DNA of 64,000 nucleotides from Onchocerca volvulus (taxonomy: Eukaryota; Nematoda; Chromadorea; Rhabditida; Onchocercidae): the NCBI GenBank assembly GCA_000499405.2, contig HG738137.1, positions 19,306,603 to 19,370,602 on the forward strand, read 5' to 3'. The stretch's first letter is position 1. Each line of letters begins with the position of its first letter. Positions 1 through 16,074 of this stretch are shown here, piece by piece. The notes below the pieces were generated by a model. The model did not search any database. It was given only the letters and a program-made list of their open reading frames with translations, and was not told the origin of the DNA. The position numbers were made by a program, and so were the translations under genes.

Positions 1-51
1 CCGATTCGAGTGTTTATATCACTCTTATCATCTTTGTCAATTTCAAATTTC

Positions 52-2498
<2,447 letters not shown>

Positions 2499-3315
2499 TA
2501 TTGATTTCTATCAAATTTGAAACGATATCATTTACATTTTTAAAATCTGTCGATTTAAAATTTTACATTTTGAATTTCAGGAATAGTTCATGAATCAAAA
2601 AGCATATTGAATTTGATGATCAATCCTTTCCTAATTAATCATAAAGTGTTGCTTAAAAAACTTGGGCATCTTTGTCATCTAAGAGATAACCAGGTTTTTT
2701 AGCAACACAGATTCCTTCAAAAACAATCCCAATTCACCGTGTAATGGAATTATAGTGAAGAGCATTTTTCTTTAAAAAAAAAAAAAAAGATATTCTTAAG
2801 CATGTGATATTAGCAATTATGAGATAGACTTATAACAACCACCTGCCACTGATTTTTTACAATACTACCAATTTTAAGCTTAATTTTCTTCAAATCTTCT
2901 TTACCCATTCACCACCAACACTACAGCACAAAAAATCTATAAACAATAAAACTTTTGTCTAAAAGTAATAATATTATATTATTCAATAGAAATTTGCATA
3001 TTTCATATGACAACGATGTATTTCTGGTTTCAACTTTCCATCTAATTATGAAACAATAAATAATAACATAGGAATGATTATTTGCAGTAACAAAGAAAGC
3101 AAAGGCAAATTTAAAAATTCCAACTAAATCCTTTTGTTTTCGGCTTTTCTAATTTTGAATTAACAATAAATAGTAACTCAAAAAATATAAAAAAGATATT
3201 TAATGCTATGAAATGGGAGTACCACTATTTCTGGAAAGAGCTGTAGTATTGCACAGAATTAGTGTGAGATAGTACTAGTCACTTGGCCCAAATCATATCT
3301 CCTGTCAGGCTCAGA
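2499..3315. other. Intergenic, no gene seen
   Basis: AT-rich spacer between two minus-strand genes with short A runs (2776-2788). I see no exon with usable splice signals. It should contain the promoter of the kinase gene and the 3' region of the membrane-protein gene. Confidence 0.5.
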
Positions 3316-6300
3316 TCATTGTAGTTTCATTTTTTTTTCTGCTCGGCCCATTTGTACCGTGGAATGATATCGAAGTACAACAGTCATAAGAATCCAAAAT
3401 GAGATGAGCAAAATGCCCACCCAATGACCACCATTCCAATGTTCTGAATAGGCATACTGTGACCATACTTGGGCTGTGAATATCAACGCACAAATCTGTA
3501 ATCCCAAAGTTTAAAAATCAAAAAACAAGTTGTAAACAATAAGATATTTTATAACAATTCTAAAATCAAAGGGTAACTGAGGGATAGGCTCAGTCAGGTC
3601 TGCTATTCTTTTGAAATCATTAACGAAATATTAGGAAATTTCTGCGATTTTTCGACTCAATTATTTGTAAGAGGAGATTTCATGGGATTAATATTTGTTT
3701 AATTACTTTACAAAAGATCATTATTTAATTTAATTTATGAAGACAGGAACCGAATATTCACTTGCAAAAACGTACCAAAATTCGGGCATCAAGAGCAATT
3801 AGACGATCTCCAAGATTTTTCCAATGTAAAGCATGAATAGTGATCACATAAGCTGTTAGAAAGTCTGTACCCATAAATCGAGCGCAGAATTCATGTGATT
3901 CACTCAAAGATATACGAACCTGAACATTGTAGGAATTTTCTCATTGAAGTTTAATTTAAAACTGATTTTTAAAAGAAAAGTTCCGTTAATTAATTGGACT
4001 TGGACCAAGTTCTCAAATAACATCTGTAACAGTAAAATAAACAATTTTTGTGAATAATAATTTAAACTAACTGCAAAGCATAAAGTATTTTGAGAGAATC
4101 TTTAAAAATTTGAATTAATATAAACTATCTTTGTATAATTTTATGCAGTTGAAACTATAATCTTTACAAAATGTTAATATATTAGATTGGAAATGGTAAA
4201 ATGGAATCGAATATGAGCTAAAAAAATTTTCTCCTTGGGTAATTCAGAAAGTAAATATTTTAGGAATAGAAAATCTACCAGATAATTTGATTTAAACATG
4301 AAACTGATACCTGCCGGTGTAACAACCATCCTGGAAATGCAAGCCATGCAGCACCAATTATTACGGATATAAGACTATCTATCTGGAATAGGATATTTTC
4401 GGTAACATTCGCGATCACCGTATCCCCGATGGTCCATCGATGAGCTGTTTGCAGATATAAATTCACTGCTAACCAACCACAGCACCAATATTTAGCAATT
4501 TTCAGGTACTGCAAAATGAAAAAAAAAAAAATAGGGAATTTTAAAGACTGCCAACTTCTTAAATATGCGAATTTATGAATTTTCATCATAAATTTGAAGC
4601 GCTTAAATCATGAAAAAGAATATAGTAAAGTCAAAAAAGACAGGAATTTCAAATCCTGGATGCTACAATAAATAATCGGTTCCAAATTTTCTTCAGCATT
4701 TTATCTTTTAGTTATTAAATTTAATAAAATTCTAATCAAAAATTTGAAATTTAAATCACTAACGTTAGGATGAATTAAATTTGGTGTTTCTGCTGAACAA
4801 TGTACTAGAAGTAGAAGCATTGATATTGATCCCTGAAACATATGGAAATTGCACTAAGAAAATGTATCTATTAGCTTGCATATTTCAAAATTAGGAGAGA
4901 TCTAATGCAAATTTTTAGATTGCAATTGTAAGCATCACAATTTTGAAATGAACTGATTTCTTTTCTAGAAAATCTTGCGAACAATATAATACGTGCCGGA
5001 ATTGATGGATTTCACGGGAAGAATAATTATGAAGCCTCAATAATTCTTATAAATTTTCTGAAATATTTGTACAGGTTAGAATATCTGAGCTTGTAAAAAT
5101 TGGCAATAAAATATAACCGACCAGAATTCGAATGAAATAACAAGCACAGAGTGTTTCCACTGAAGAATTTCTCAGTCGGTATAATAGAAAACTGGCTCGA
5201 ATAAATTGACATCCAATACATCTAAGCAGATGCCAATGGACGCCATCTGTTTCTTGTATCTGCAACTCATTCAGCTGATATTCATCACAGAACTGATATG
5301 ATCCAAATTTGTATCTTTCCTCACTGATAAAATCTAAGCGAAAAGTGCAAAAAGAAAGATAAGATTAGACAACAGAATCGGCAGGACTTTGAAATTCTCA
5401 AAAAATATTTCATTTTATAACATGCTTAGTTTAATAAAAGGTATAATAAAATCTGTTGTAATGACAAAAAAATTTTGCGTGGAAATAAATTATCGTTATT
5501 GAAATTATTTGCACAGGAATGAACTTTTGCCATTGTGACATTGAGCGATTTTGAGTACGAATAATTATAATCACTGGAAAACCTAAGTTTGATTAATTTT
5601 GAAGGACAAGAGCAATTTGAATCGAACAATTAATTCTTTTTTTGTTGTTCTTGTTGTCAAATATCAATAAAATCTTTGTTTCACAAAATTGAAAAATTAA
5701 TTTGTCATCAATATTATTTCAGCACTAGTAATATTGATGATAAATTAGTTTTGCAATTAAAAAAAAAAAATACTTCGATATTACATCAGTACAATTTTTT
5801 TTGTAAAACAAAACATTGCTTTTGCAATTCATTTAATATTTTCAGGGATTTTGAAATTTCAATTGTTAATCCAGATAGATCAAGGAAATTTTATAATTAT
5901 TATATTTAAAATAGAAAGATTTGCATTATCTATCGGATGCTTAATCTAAAGATGGAAAATTTATCAGCCTCAATTAAATTGTCAAGCATTATATCATGAA
6001 TCATAAGGTATTATATGTCTGATTTTGTAGGAAGTTTAAAGTTCAGGACCTGAAATTAAAACTGGAACTAAAATTAAATTGAAAACATCCAATCATGATT
6101 AATTAGAAGAAAGAAGAAACAAACTTACGAAAATAAAGTAAGCGACGACAGATGGTATAAAGAATAATAGAGTACCGATCAGGAGACATACGGCAGCATC
6201 GATAATTAACAAACTGCGACGTATTTCCATGATAAATAGCAAATGGCGCTTACCGATGAAAAAAAGAGTTTGCGAGGCTAGCGATGCGGTAGTCCCCGCC

Positions 6301-6323
6301 CGCATTTCAGTTTTCATAGGCAT
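3316..6323 (-). CDS. Multi-pass (about 8 TM) membrane protein built from two repeated halves
   Basis: Six exons, all joined in phase 0: 6129-6323 (ATG at 6321-6323, then CCT ATG), 5122-5292, 4764-4832, 4311-4508, 3776-3919 and 3316-3495; 318 aa. The N-terminal half has hydrophobic segments around residues 37-65 (IDAAVCLLIGTLLFFIPSVV), 100-120, 124-140 and 150-165; the C-terminal half repeats the order with ISVIIGAAWLAFPGWLL, FLTAYVITIHAL, ICALIFTAQVWSQY and WVGILLISFWILMTVVLRY. Both halves start with an ID..(I/L)xG...FP pattern and both have an intron right after an (I/A)RIL sequence, so this looks like an internal gene duplication. The end carries a basic tail (RAEKKMK). The C-terminal half reminds me of the four-pass TP53I11 family, but this is recall and weak. 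No function is assigned. The acceptor used for exon 2 was chosen because it keeps phase 0; another at 5328 fits less well. Confidence 0.7.
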
Positions 6324-8857
6324 GGATGGATGTTCCCTCGGAAGTTGACCTATGACCAGTTTTTTCGAAATTTAATGCCGATCGTTTAGCGAAATGAGAA
6401 AGAGCGATCGTTTTCACTCAATTCTCCCGTTTCCTCTGCAATCCTAAATGCTCCGTGGAGATGCACTCATGAAAAGAGGAAATTCAGATGGAATTGCAAA
6501 AATGTGAAGCTTTCCGATAAAGCGATTTCTAGCCTTAGGAAAGTTGAATCGCTTGTTTCAGAAATGGTATCGAGTCCAATTAGGAGATGACTGACTTATT
6601 GATTAGAAGGGAAGGGTGGCCGCAAACCCCTTTCATAGTATGGGTCAATTTCGCCCATCCCTCCAAACATACTACGTCCATTATCAATCACTAATTATTC
6701 ATCTGGCATCTTCATTGATTAGTTCAATGACAGAAGTCATGTACGAACCTCAAAAAAAGGGGATGTCAAGTTGGATAAGTTCAATTCGATTATTCATCGA
6801 AGACAGAAGACATTTAAAAAATAGCTGCCTTATTTGTAAAGGCACAAAAGTATGTTATCTAAAATTAAAACACAACAATGAAATGAATAAAGTATGGCTC
6901 AGGCGATGTCAACAATTTTGTTCTTTATTTTCTGTCGAATCTTTGTAGTAAAAAATTGTTTCGCCAACTTTTGGCATCAGATTCCCGAATGATTTTTGTG
7001 TCATCTGTCTGAAAGATTGTTGTGCCAGTTTGCGTTTGACTGATAGTCTATTATGTTATTGTTCATGCAATAAACTTGCTTACTGCTGTAAACTGGGCTT
7101 AATTTTAGATTAATTAAATGTGGAACATTCAAAAAGCAATTTTTTTTTATTGCTTCTAATTCCTTATCTGGGCTCCTTCCTTTTCTATCATATAAAGAGC
7201 CAAGAAAACTGAGTATTTTCATTTCTTTTTTTTGAACAAAATTTTTGAATATAAAGTGGACTTGGCGAAACTATAATAAAATAATTAATGGTAATATGTC
7301 ATACAATTATCATCACCAAATCGATGAGTTTAGCGATGCTTATTATACGCGAAATTATTTTATGTTTTAATATCTTATGATAAAGATTTCTTTTTTTGTA
7401 TTCACGATCACTATAGCGACCTATTAAACAAAATTTAATGAATTTAATCGACTCGATTCTTAAGCGAGAACTTAAAAAGTGCAAAGATATTTCTTTTTTG
7501 AATCGTCCCCATCAAACATCGGCACTCATTGTAGGACATTGCTCTGAAACTATCATACATTGATGTTTCTTCGTTTTTATTTGACCCATTTCATTTTCAT
7601 TTCAATCAATTCTACAATCATTCATACTGTTGCTGAATTATAAGGCAAAATTCCATAATTTTTTGGCATACAACGAGTTTTGTGAGATACAAATATATAA
7701 CCTATCCCATTCTTCATCAGTAGGATGGCTTGAATAATCATGATGTTAAGGTTAATGGCACAAACGAAAACAACCGAAGAAACGATTGGGATGGTAAATT
7801 ACCTAGTTGGAATTTGAAAGTACAGGGCATATTTCTATTGATTGTTCTGTATAATTCATTTTTGAATATATATCAGCCATCAAAGGAGAAATCGCATGTC
7901 GTTATTTTCATCCAGTAGATTTGTTTTATTTATTGCTTAAGTCGTATAATGAAGATGATGCAAAATGCAGTTTTTGCTGGACTCTCAAGGCCTCTCAAAA
8001 AATTAGAATCATTTTGTCGACTCACTTCTCTCCCATGGAATGCATAAAAATTTTGTGTTAATTGCTTCTTATACGAAAAGATGATTTTACTGATAAGATT
8101 TTGTAAAATGAAATAATAAGCGAATGGGTTGCGAAAAAATTCTCTTCAGAGATTAGTTCATCTTTCGTATCGCCAAAAATAAGACGAAACCAAGCATTTT
8201 AATCAAATACAGAATAAAAGTTGAATTTCGACTAAAAATCCATCGCCATCAATCCGTTATAATTGAATCCAAGTCCTAATAACTATAAGTCCAATGCAAA
8301 TCAGCATCTAATATTGAAAAATTTAAATTAGGTTGCATTTATATAAAATGTATCGCACATTCAGGAAATGTTCATTATTTAATATTGTCAAATTGAGCGT
8401 AAGGTGCTTCACAAGTCCAATCATTTCATTTTAAGCGATGATGTCAGCGGGTGATAAAGAAGAGAGGTCGGTAATCTCCTTTGATTGTAGATTTCTTTCT
8501 GGCATTAGTATTGAGAAATTAATATTGAAATTACAAAAGTTCACTCATACATGACAAAAAAGTAGTTCAAAATAATGATGAAGCAAAAACAAAAGAAACA
8601 AACTTCTTGATAGAAAGGATTCTAACAAAAAGTCATTCACATGATCTTATTTTGCTATCTAAAAAATTTGCTGAGGAATTTTCGAACTACAGAAGATTAA
8701 AGATTTCATTTTTGAATTTTGAAAGTTGTGATACTTGTCAATATTGCAAAGATGAAAGCTTAACATCTCTAAGAATGAACATGTCATCAAATAGATAGAC
8801 GACTATTTTGTGTTAAACTTTTTTCGGTAAAACTTTGCAAATTCTAGAAGTAAGCAA
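6324..8857. other. Intergenic, no convincing gene
   Basis: Divergent promoter space between the minus-strand membrane protein and the plus-strand 129-aa gene. It holds open frames of 60-110 codons (6616-6948 plus, 7001-7222 minus, 8607-8798 plus), but none has supporting splice structure, recognisable domains or a good context. Confidence 0.5.
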
Positions 8858-10620
8858 ATGAAAAATATGGATATGGAGGCAATCGCTAAGACTGAAGCTG
8901 CAACGAAAATAATAGATCTTACGAAAAAAAAAGGATACGATGATATCGTTATTTCAGAGTATGACTATTTCTGCTCATTATCATTCTAAAATTAATTCTA
9001 ATCAGCCATTAAAATCCTTACTTTAATTTGAAAAACACTGGCATAAAACAATTCTAAATAAAACTTTTCAGAAGTAGATCGCGCAGTATCAGCAAGGTCA
9101 GTATTCACAATATCATTACTATTCTCTGAAATTTTCCCTTTTTGTATCCTATTTTCTACTACTCCTTATGTGTGAAGAAATTCCTTCTCTGCGCTATAAA
9201 TAAATGGAGCTTAACTAAGTTGTGCTGCACTTTGATCTTTCTGGATATTTGTAAACATGGAAGAACTTAGAATTGATTGGGTGCTTCATTTTCCCACCAT
9301 TTCCACTGATCTGCACCTTTAGTTACTTTTTTCAGTTCCACAAGAAATTAAATTAATTTCTAGCAAGTTGCAATAAAGCAGGAAACAGATAATGATGAAA
9401 TTCGAAAGGATGAGAAATCACAACAGCTGGCGAAAAAAATGGAACCAGTAGCCATATTGGAGGTAAACAAAAAAGGTTCAAATTAATGGAAATTTCTTTA
9501 TTTCAAATTTATTAAATCAATCTTACATGACGTTATCCATTTATTTGCTTATTTATTTATTATTATTTATTTATTTTATTTGTGTTCTTACCAATTTCTC
9601 TCAGTTAAACGCTCAGTAATTTTTTTTCTTCCAATTATTCACCGTCTATCTGCTGCATTGTTCATTTTTACAAAACGTTTCATGTTCTTCATCAGTTGAT
9701 TTGAAATTTTCATGCAACGTTGCATTCCAATAGGCGAAGATTTCGAACGAACGAACATTTACACTTTTATTATTCATATTTTTGTTTCTTACTGCTTCTT
9801 TTTGTCATGATTGAACATAACAATGATTATAAAGTTTTCAGATCAGTTGGCCGCACAACCTAATATTAATGGTCAATTGCAAAGGATACCTCCACAACAC
9901 ATAGAAACGCCACCAGTAATCTCACCAGGTGTTGCAGCAGAACAAGCATCAATGAGTAATATTTGTAGCTTTTTTGCAAAATTCATTTTTAATATTTTGT
10001 AAATCTTTTCAAAGTTTATTTATTATCTCTTATTGAATTTTTAGATTTTTTCAATGTTATTCATTTTTGAATGTGTAATGCAATATGATCGTAAGAAATT
10101 ATTTTTTGATATCAAAAATTATTAAGAATATAACAATATACCACATTTAATTGGGACAGGCAAACCAATTTTTTTATTTCTTATCTTATATTTGTTTAAA
10201 AAAAAAATCAGATAATGAGATTTCTATCTGAATTCTGATCTTGCTGTCATTTATAATTATTTTTACTAAAATGACTGTTTAAAGACTCTTTAGAAAAATC
10301 TCTGACTAATAGTTAACCGTTTCCGCATTTTATATAAAGAGATCGTCTGGAAATTTAGGCAAAGAAAATTGAAAAACTTCTGAGTATTTTTCTTCGGTTC
10401 TGGCACAACTTCTTAATAACCGACATAGAAAGGTAACGGAAGCTCCTAACATTGATATGCCTCAGAGTTTATAATAGCAACTTCTTAGTTTTATTTTTCT
10501 GGTTTTGAGCGCACTGTCGCTAAAGTTGTTACATTAATAAATAATTGAAAGAAATATATCATAGGTGAAAAATCAAAGAAGCAGAGTCAGAAAGGTAAAG
10601 GATGCTGTGATTTGCTGTAA
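8858..10620 (+). CDS. Unrecognised small hydrophilic protein, 129 aa, ending KGKGCCDLL
   Basis: Five exons: 8858-8958, 9072-9096, 9364-9462, 9847-9955 and 10565-10620, with perfectly agreeing phases (2, 0, 0, 1) and good GTATGA/GTCAGT donors. The ATG follows MKNMDMEAIAKTEAATK, an acidic/basic helix-prone start; then SRSRSISK, a charged Lys/Glu/Gln stretch (KQETDNDEIRKDEKSQQ), a Gln/Pro-rich part (QLQRIPPQHIETPPVISPG) and a basic tail SEKSKKQSQKGKGCCDLL. No signal peptide or membrane segment. A polyadenylation signal AATAAA lies at 10670-10675, about 50 bases after the stop. I do not recognise the family. Paired cysteines next to lysines at the C terminus could be lipidated and DLL could be a sorting-like end, but both are guesses. 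If the last GT (10596) is used as a donor, the gene would continue downstream instead. Confidence 0.55.
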
Positions 10621-10669
10621 TTGCTGTTCTATTTCATGAAGTACAATTTATGAATACTGTTTATTTATG

Positions 10670-10675
10670 AATAAA
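10670..10675 (+). terminator. Polyadenylation signal AATAAA
   Basis: Canonical hexamer about 50 bases downstream of the TAA at 10618-10620. It supports 10565-10620 as the last exon of the 129-aa gene. Confidence 0.5.
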
Positions 10676-12136
10676 CAAATGAATTTTGATTTTCTCACTA
10701 TACCTAATCACGACTAATTTGTAAATTTGCGCGTTTTAACAATTGTTTCTGAAATCAAAAACTTCGTGGTAGTAACAACAACCATTTAGAAGATTCAGGA
10801 AAAAATATATCTAAAGATTAGCTGAATAAAATTAACCAGATTCTGAATCATGCAAAACAACACAGTAAATTTTACAATGCATGCAACACTAATGTTGGAC
10901 ATCATGACAAGCTACATGACTGCGATTCTGAATTAGGAAAGTTCCATAGTGGAAGGAAAGGAAATTTTAAAAAAAAAAGAGTATCCTGTCATTTGTACCA
11001 TTATAAACTCACGTTTTTTACAGAATGAGTGAAATTTTCGTACCAAAAACTTCATTAAAAAATGACAACCAAAAAGTTTTGTTTAAAATATTTTGTTTTT
11101 TTTTTTCCTTTTTGTCCTCAGAATAGCGATAATCAGTATATATTCTAACTTGCAAAACAGAGTTTTTGTTAAAAAAAAAAAAAAAAAAAATACTAAAGTA
11201 AAGAACAACAAACCACTTAAAAAAAAAGAAAAAGCGTTTTTTGGCTTTTTTTGACTGCTACCATTTTGAAATCAAATACTTAGTTCTAAAAAATACTATG
11301 AACAACAAAATAAGAATATATTAAATGATAATTATTGTGTTTTTCTTTTTTTTTTTTATATTTTAATCTGAAATTTTTAGTTTTTATTATAGATCTTCAT
11401 TGAATGATCCAGTTCAAACATTATCTTACATGTAGGATTCCCTTGTCGCAGAATTCTAATATGCTCATGGTACGTCGGTTTATGAGATTGTGATTCCAAT
11501 CTCGCAATAATAAAAATACAAAAATTACTCTTTGTATTGAGAAAAGGGTAAAAAGGATGAAGAAATGTTTTATTTTTTTTGAGCAGATTAAAAGGCAAAT
11601 TGATTACAAGGTGCAGTTGTTATACAAAATTTCATCAACTGAATAAAAAAACTACAAATTATAGAACTTGGCACGAACAAAACAATGAGAACAAAACATC
11701 TCCTCAAATTTAATGACTTGAAAAAAAATGATAAGCATTTTCACTTTAAAAAGAAAATTATTCAGCAGGCAAGAGACTATCACTTCCAAAGAAATTTGCA
11801 GATTTTTGTTTGAAAAAATTTTAATTGCATGAATTGAAGAAATTGAAATCATCCTTTATATAGGAATTTCCTAACTCCTTATCTCATAAACCAAGCACAA
11901 TTTAATTTCATATCGTAAAATCAAGACTAAGTTAGAACATTCAATAAATTCATAACGGATCTCAAAAGGTCCAAAAATTATCAACTTAAAGAGATGCGAA
12001 TTAAAAAATCTTGAATTTTTAAATTGGAAAATTTCGGGATTTTTAAATCTCAAATTAAAAGATTTCGAGATTTAAAAATCTCGAACTATAAAAATGTATT
12101 TTTTCTTTTTGCGAAAATGAGATGTCGAATTTCCTC
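10676..12136. other. Intergenic between convergent genes
   Basis: Tail-to-tail spacer between the 129-aa gene and glycogenin. It holds an A run at 11169-11190 and an imperfect palindrome at 12066-12084 (CGAGATTTAAAAATCTCG), inside a longer stretch of related AAATCTCG/CGGGATTT words (12028-12086). No exon seen. Confidence 0.5.
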
Positions 12137-15100
12137 TTATTTCAAGGCATGATCGATAGCTTTCTGAATGTTATCGAAAGCATCAGCACCAAGGTAATCC
12201 GGATGTCCGACTTCCCAAGCTCGCATACGTTCTTCATCAGTTGGAGGTGACGACGGTTCAAACGTAACGCCTGGTATCTTAAATGATTAGCATTGTTTTT
12301 TTTAAATAACAATTTGCTTTGGTAGAAATTCTAAACTGACAAGTTTTAATGGAATAATTTAAAAATTTGCATTCTGAAACGTTTTCAAAGTTCCATTACG
12401 ATTGTGTTCTCAAGTCAACCTTGTCATGAAATTAGATTAAAGTTAGATTCTGAAGAAAATTTTCAAGTTTTCACAGCGAAAAGTTGAGGATTTTCGAATT
12501 TCATCTGAAGTCACCTTGCTAACCTTGCCCCCTCCACTTCACAACCTATTGCTTTCTCTGCAAACGAACTTAATACTTTCCGAACAACCCATCACCTGCA
12601 GCTAACTCACTACAAATCGTTCTTCTCGCCTTCATACTGAACCATCATACTTTTGAAAATCGATAATTAAATGTCATAATTCTGACGTCAAACTGCTGTC
12701 CTAATAATTATAAAATTTGAAAAGTACCTGCCAATTTATTGAAATTATTTCAACATCCCGCAGAAGTTCTAATTCACAGTTGCTTTAGTGTCTTTTTCTA
12801 GGTATTGTATCTCTAAGCTCTAAGATTTACTTTACCAAGCAAACGCATATGAAGAGAAATAAAAAAGTTGAAAAATAGCACATATTTGTATGTATGAGCC
12901 TGGGTATAATATTTCGATGGGATTATTGTCTTGGCCCTTTATCAGATGGACTGATAACGTGTCATGTCATGCATAAGTAGTGCCAGCACTACAAGACTCC
13001 ATTTTAATGATCAATGATTAAAAGTGTCTTGGCTAGTTTTTAAATGTCTCAATCCAGGTTTTGCTGTCAAAAGGAAAAAAATCTGTGCAATGAAAGTAAA
13101 GCATAAAAATGCCAACCTCAGAACATGCAACACTCAATTCCGATGATTGCATAACCGGACCCTTAATGAAATTATAATTAGTATAATGATTAATCAATAA
13201 ACACAACAAAAAACAAAACTGTTATTTATTAAATTTCGTGTTAGCATCAATAATATTTTTGGATCACTGCATTTCTTGCCCGAGGAATGTGAAAACTTTT
13301 TGAGAAGCGAAATTTTAGAGGATATGTTCTGTATCGACGAATTTAAATTCATTAGTTCAAGAAAATCAATTAATATCTTCATCTGTGTTATTAAACTAAC
13401 TTAGAAAAATGAATTAAAAGTTCACTGATTTCGAAGCAGTTCTTATCTGTCTTTACTGTAACACTAATTCAACAATGCTCTGTGAAGAAATGATTATGTA
13501 CATGCAACAAAGGAATGTTTCAAGTTATAAATAATAGGACCAGTGTTAACTGACCTGATGGATCTCTGATAAAATTTTGATAGGCCTTCTTTTTTGCGAA
13601 AAATGAACCACTAGCCGTTGAGCTGTAGTTCAATGCATCGAATTTAATCCGATCAGTGTTAACTGACCTAATTCAGTTATTTTGAAATTATAAGTAAGCA
13701 GAACAGAAGACGTGAGTAATTTAAAATTAACTTAAATTATTAAATGAATCATACGACAGAAATGATTTGGACAACTTAAATATTCTTCTGGTTCTGTATC
13801 GTAAAAATCTCGAAATCATAAAAAATCAAAACTAATGATTAAAAGACCTGCGACCTATGACCTATGAATGGCAAATGATGTAGTCAACATCCTAATAGTT
13901 TATCTCTCTGTTGGACCAATTTTCTTTTTTGTCAATAAATTAAAATACGAAATATGCATGATCTCTCCAAATCGTCATATCTGAACTTCAAACCTATATT
14001 GAATATTATTTACAAAGAAACTGAATGATGGTCTAATGGTAGAATTTTGCAGATTTACTGAGAGGACAGACATAAGCAGTAGGATTGAAAGGTTGAAAGT
14101 GAAATTTCAAATCGATACTCTCTAGTCAAGTATTGGTAGTACACTCACAAGTGAAAACATCGCCATCTGATTGGCGAGATGAGTGGGTGGATGACGCAAT
14201 GGTTTCCATGCCCCGTAACTTGGCGGTACACAACGGAAAACACGCATGCAGAGGGGATCAAGTGGGCCGCTACGCGGTAGTAGAACGGCTGTCACATCCT
14301 CTTCAGAAGTAGAGGGAGCGGTAGTGACAGGTACAGCGGTAGTTGTAGTGGTAGTAGTTGTATCAGTGGTTGTGGAAATGGTAGCTGATAGTGGTGCACC
14401 ACTGGTGCCAGTTATTTCTGTAGTGCGTTGAGATGAAGAACGTGGTGAAGAACGTGGCGAACTCACGTGTGATGTGATGAGATTCGAGGTCAGTCGACTT
14501 TTAAACAATGACCACCAGTAGGCAAGATGCTCGGAGAAATGTACATTAGATGTCTGTTGCCATGGTTTAACAGGACCCAGAAAGTGTACAATTTTCACCT
14601 AAATTATTAAACAATGAAATCAACTAGAACCAATCTCTTAGATAACTTCAACAACAATATGCCGATTGAAGTCTCGAAGGAAGGGAACGAAAATTTAAAT
14701 AAATCTATAAGATAGCTTAAATCTGAATAAAATTAGTAATTATCAGTCTAAATTGGTTGAAATAGATTTAAGTTTCACGATAGTCTCGGTATACAGTGGC
14801 TTTTTTTAAACAATGAAATGATTCCCGTAATATTTGGCGATTTTCTTGAATGTCTTTGATAAATTCATTATAATTTCCTAGAAATTATGTAGCGGATTCA
14901 CATTAAGAAATATGAAAAGCATACATACCTGGCTACCAAATTTTTTGAAAGCGGCCGCATAAGTGTAAATTGCTCCAGAGGTCATATTGTAAATGAAAGG
15001 TAATCGAAAAGCTGGCGGTTTGTCTCGCCAACCTTTGAAAAACATATTCAATAGACCTTGGTCACCACCTGCAAATACCTTCTGCCAAGGTGCTTTTGTA

Positions 15101-16074
15101 TATCATGATATATACTATTCTGACTTTAATAGAAAACGACAAAATACTGTCATTAAATTACGGAAGATAGATAACCAATCATAGCTGAGCTCCTAAATAT
15201 CCAACTTGATGAAATAGTGATCTGATCAAGGCTGAATGATTTATCTGATGAAATGATTTGTTCTCATTTAGTAGGCTTGATCTCCTCGATAATCTTTCAG
15301 ATATTTTGACAAAAAACGAGCACGAATAAATGAACTGTACCATCAAAAGAGCCATTTTCCAGTGCGAAGTTCAAAATGTCCGAATACGTCTGTTCAGATG
15401 GTTGATAGACGAAAACACCTGAATTGAAGCAATCCGGCCATCCAATATCTGCTACAGCAGATAATTCCTCATGATCGAATAGTTCATCAGCATTTTGTAA
15501 GACCTAAATGGGAGGAAAAACGCGGCCATAACAGAATTGATGGCTTCAGTAATGCGAGCAAAGAAAGAGATGTAAAAGCCTTAGTTTCTAAGAACAATTG
15601 TGTCACCAAGAGATATTGCAAACTAACAACGCAATCAGCATCGAGAAAGACACATTTGCTGTACTGTGTTAGCCTCCAACAATGTATTTTGGTGAAGGTC
15701 ACACCAAGGTCAGGTCGGCCGATCAAACGCAAATTGACGGTGTCCTCGCTGTTCAGCACATCCACCATATTGATCGCATCAAATGTCGCAGCAAGCTCTT
15801 CTCTTCAAATTGAAGCATTATTTTGTGTTGAATCTTATGATATTTATATTCTTGTCAATTAGCTGAAAAAAGCTTCAAAATCATCTGTTATCGTCACAAA
15901 GCTAAATGTACAAGATCATTCCGATGCAAACAACCTAAGTTGTTGGGAAACACCACTTGTAACCATGCAGTGTAGTTGTTTGGTAGTGTGTTGAACTCTC
16001 AACGAATGAGCCAAAACAAGTGCTCCAATGGCATATCCATCTGATGTTGCCAATGTCACCCATGCTTCGGTCAT
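12137..16074 (-). CDS. gyg: Glycogenin, self-glucosylating starter of glycogen synthesis
   Basis: Six exons on the minus strand: 15935-16074 ([20 protein letters not shown]), 15628-15802, 15341-15503, 14929-15068, 14149-14598 and 12137-12277; phases agree and give 402 aa. This is the GT8 family enzyme that attaches the first glucoses from UDP-glucose to its own tyrosine, making the primer for glycogen synthase in the cytosol. Seen in order: N-terminal [24 protein letters not shown], the metal-binding LDAD motif, [15 protein letters not shown], the DGGDQGLLN motif, [18 protein letters not shown] containing the tyrosine that corresponds to the glucosylated Tyr of animal glycogenin, and the [12 protein letters not shown] motif. 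A Ser/Thr-rich linker (about residues 240-295) with a run of eight Thr follows. The last exon encodes the conserved glycogen-synthase-binding tail ([20 protein letters not shown]). Length and tail are typical for a full glycogenin. Confidence 0.95.

Noticed and set aside
6616..6948. 110-codon plus-strand frame
   Set aside because: No promoter, splice or domain support; composition irregular; not clearly different from a chance frame.
7001..7222. 73-codon minus frame starting MKILSFLGSLYDRKGRSPDK
   Set aside because: The first 28 residues look protein-like, but the rest does not and no exon could be attached.
8607..8798. 63-codon plus frame just before the 129-aa gene, with a CDTCQYC motif
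   Set aside because: Non-ATG start and no acceptor or donor linking it to the following gene.
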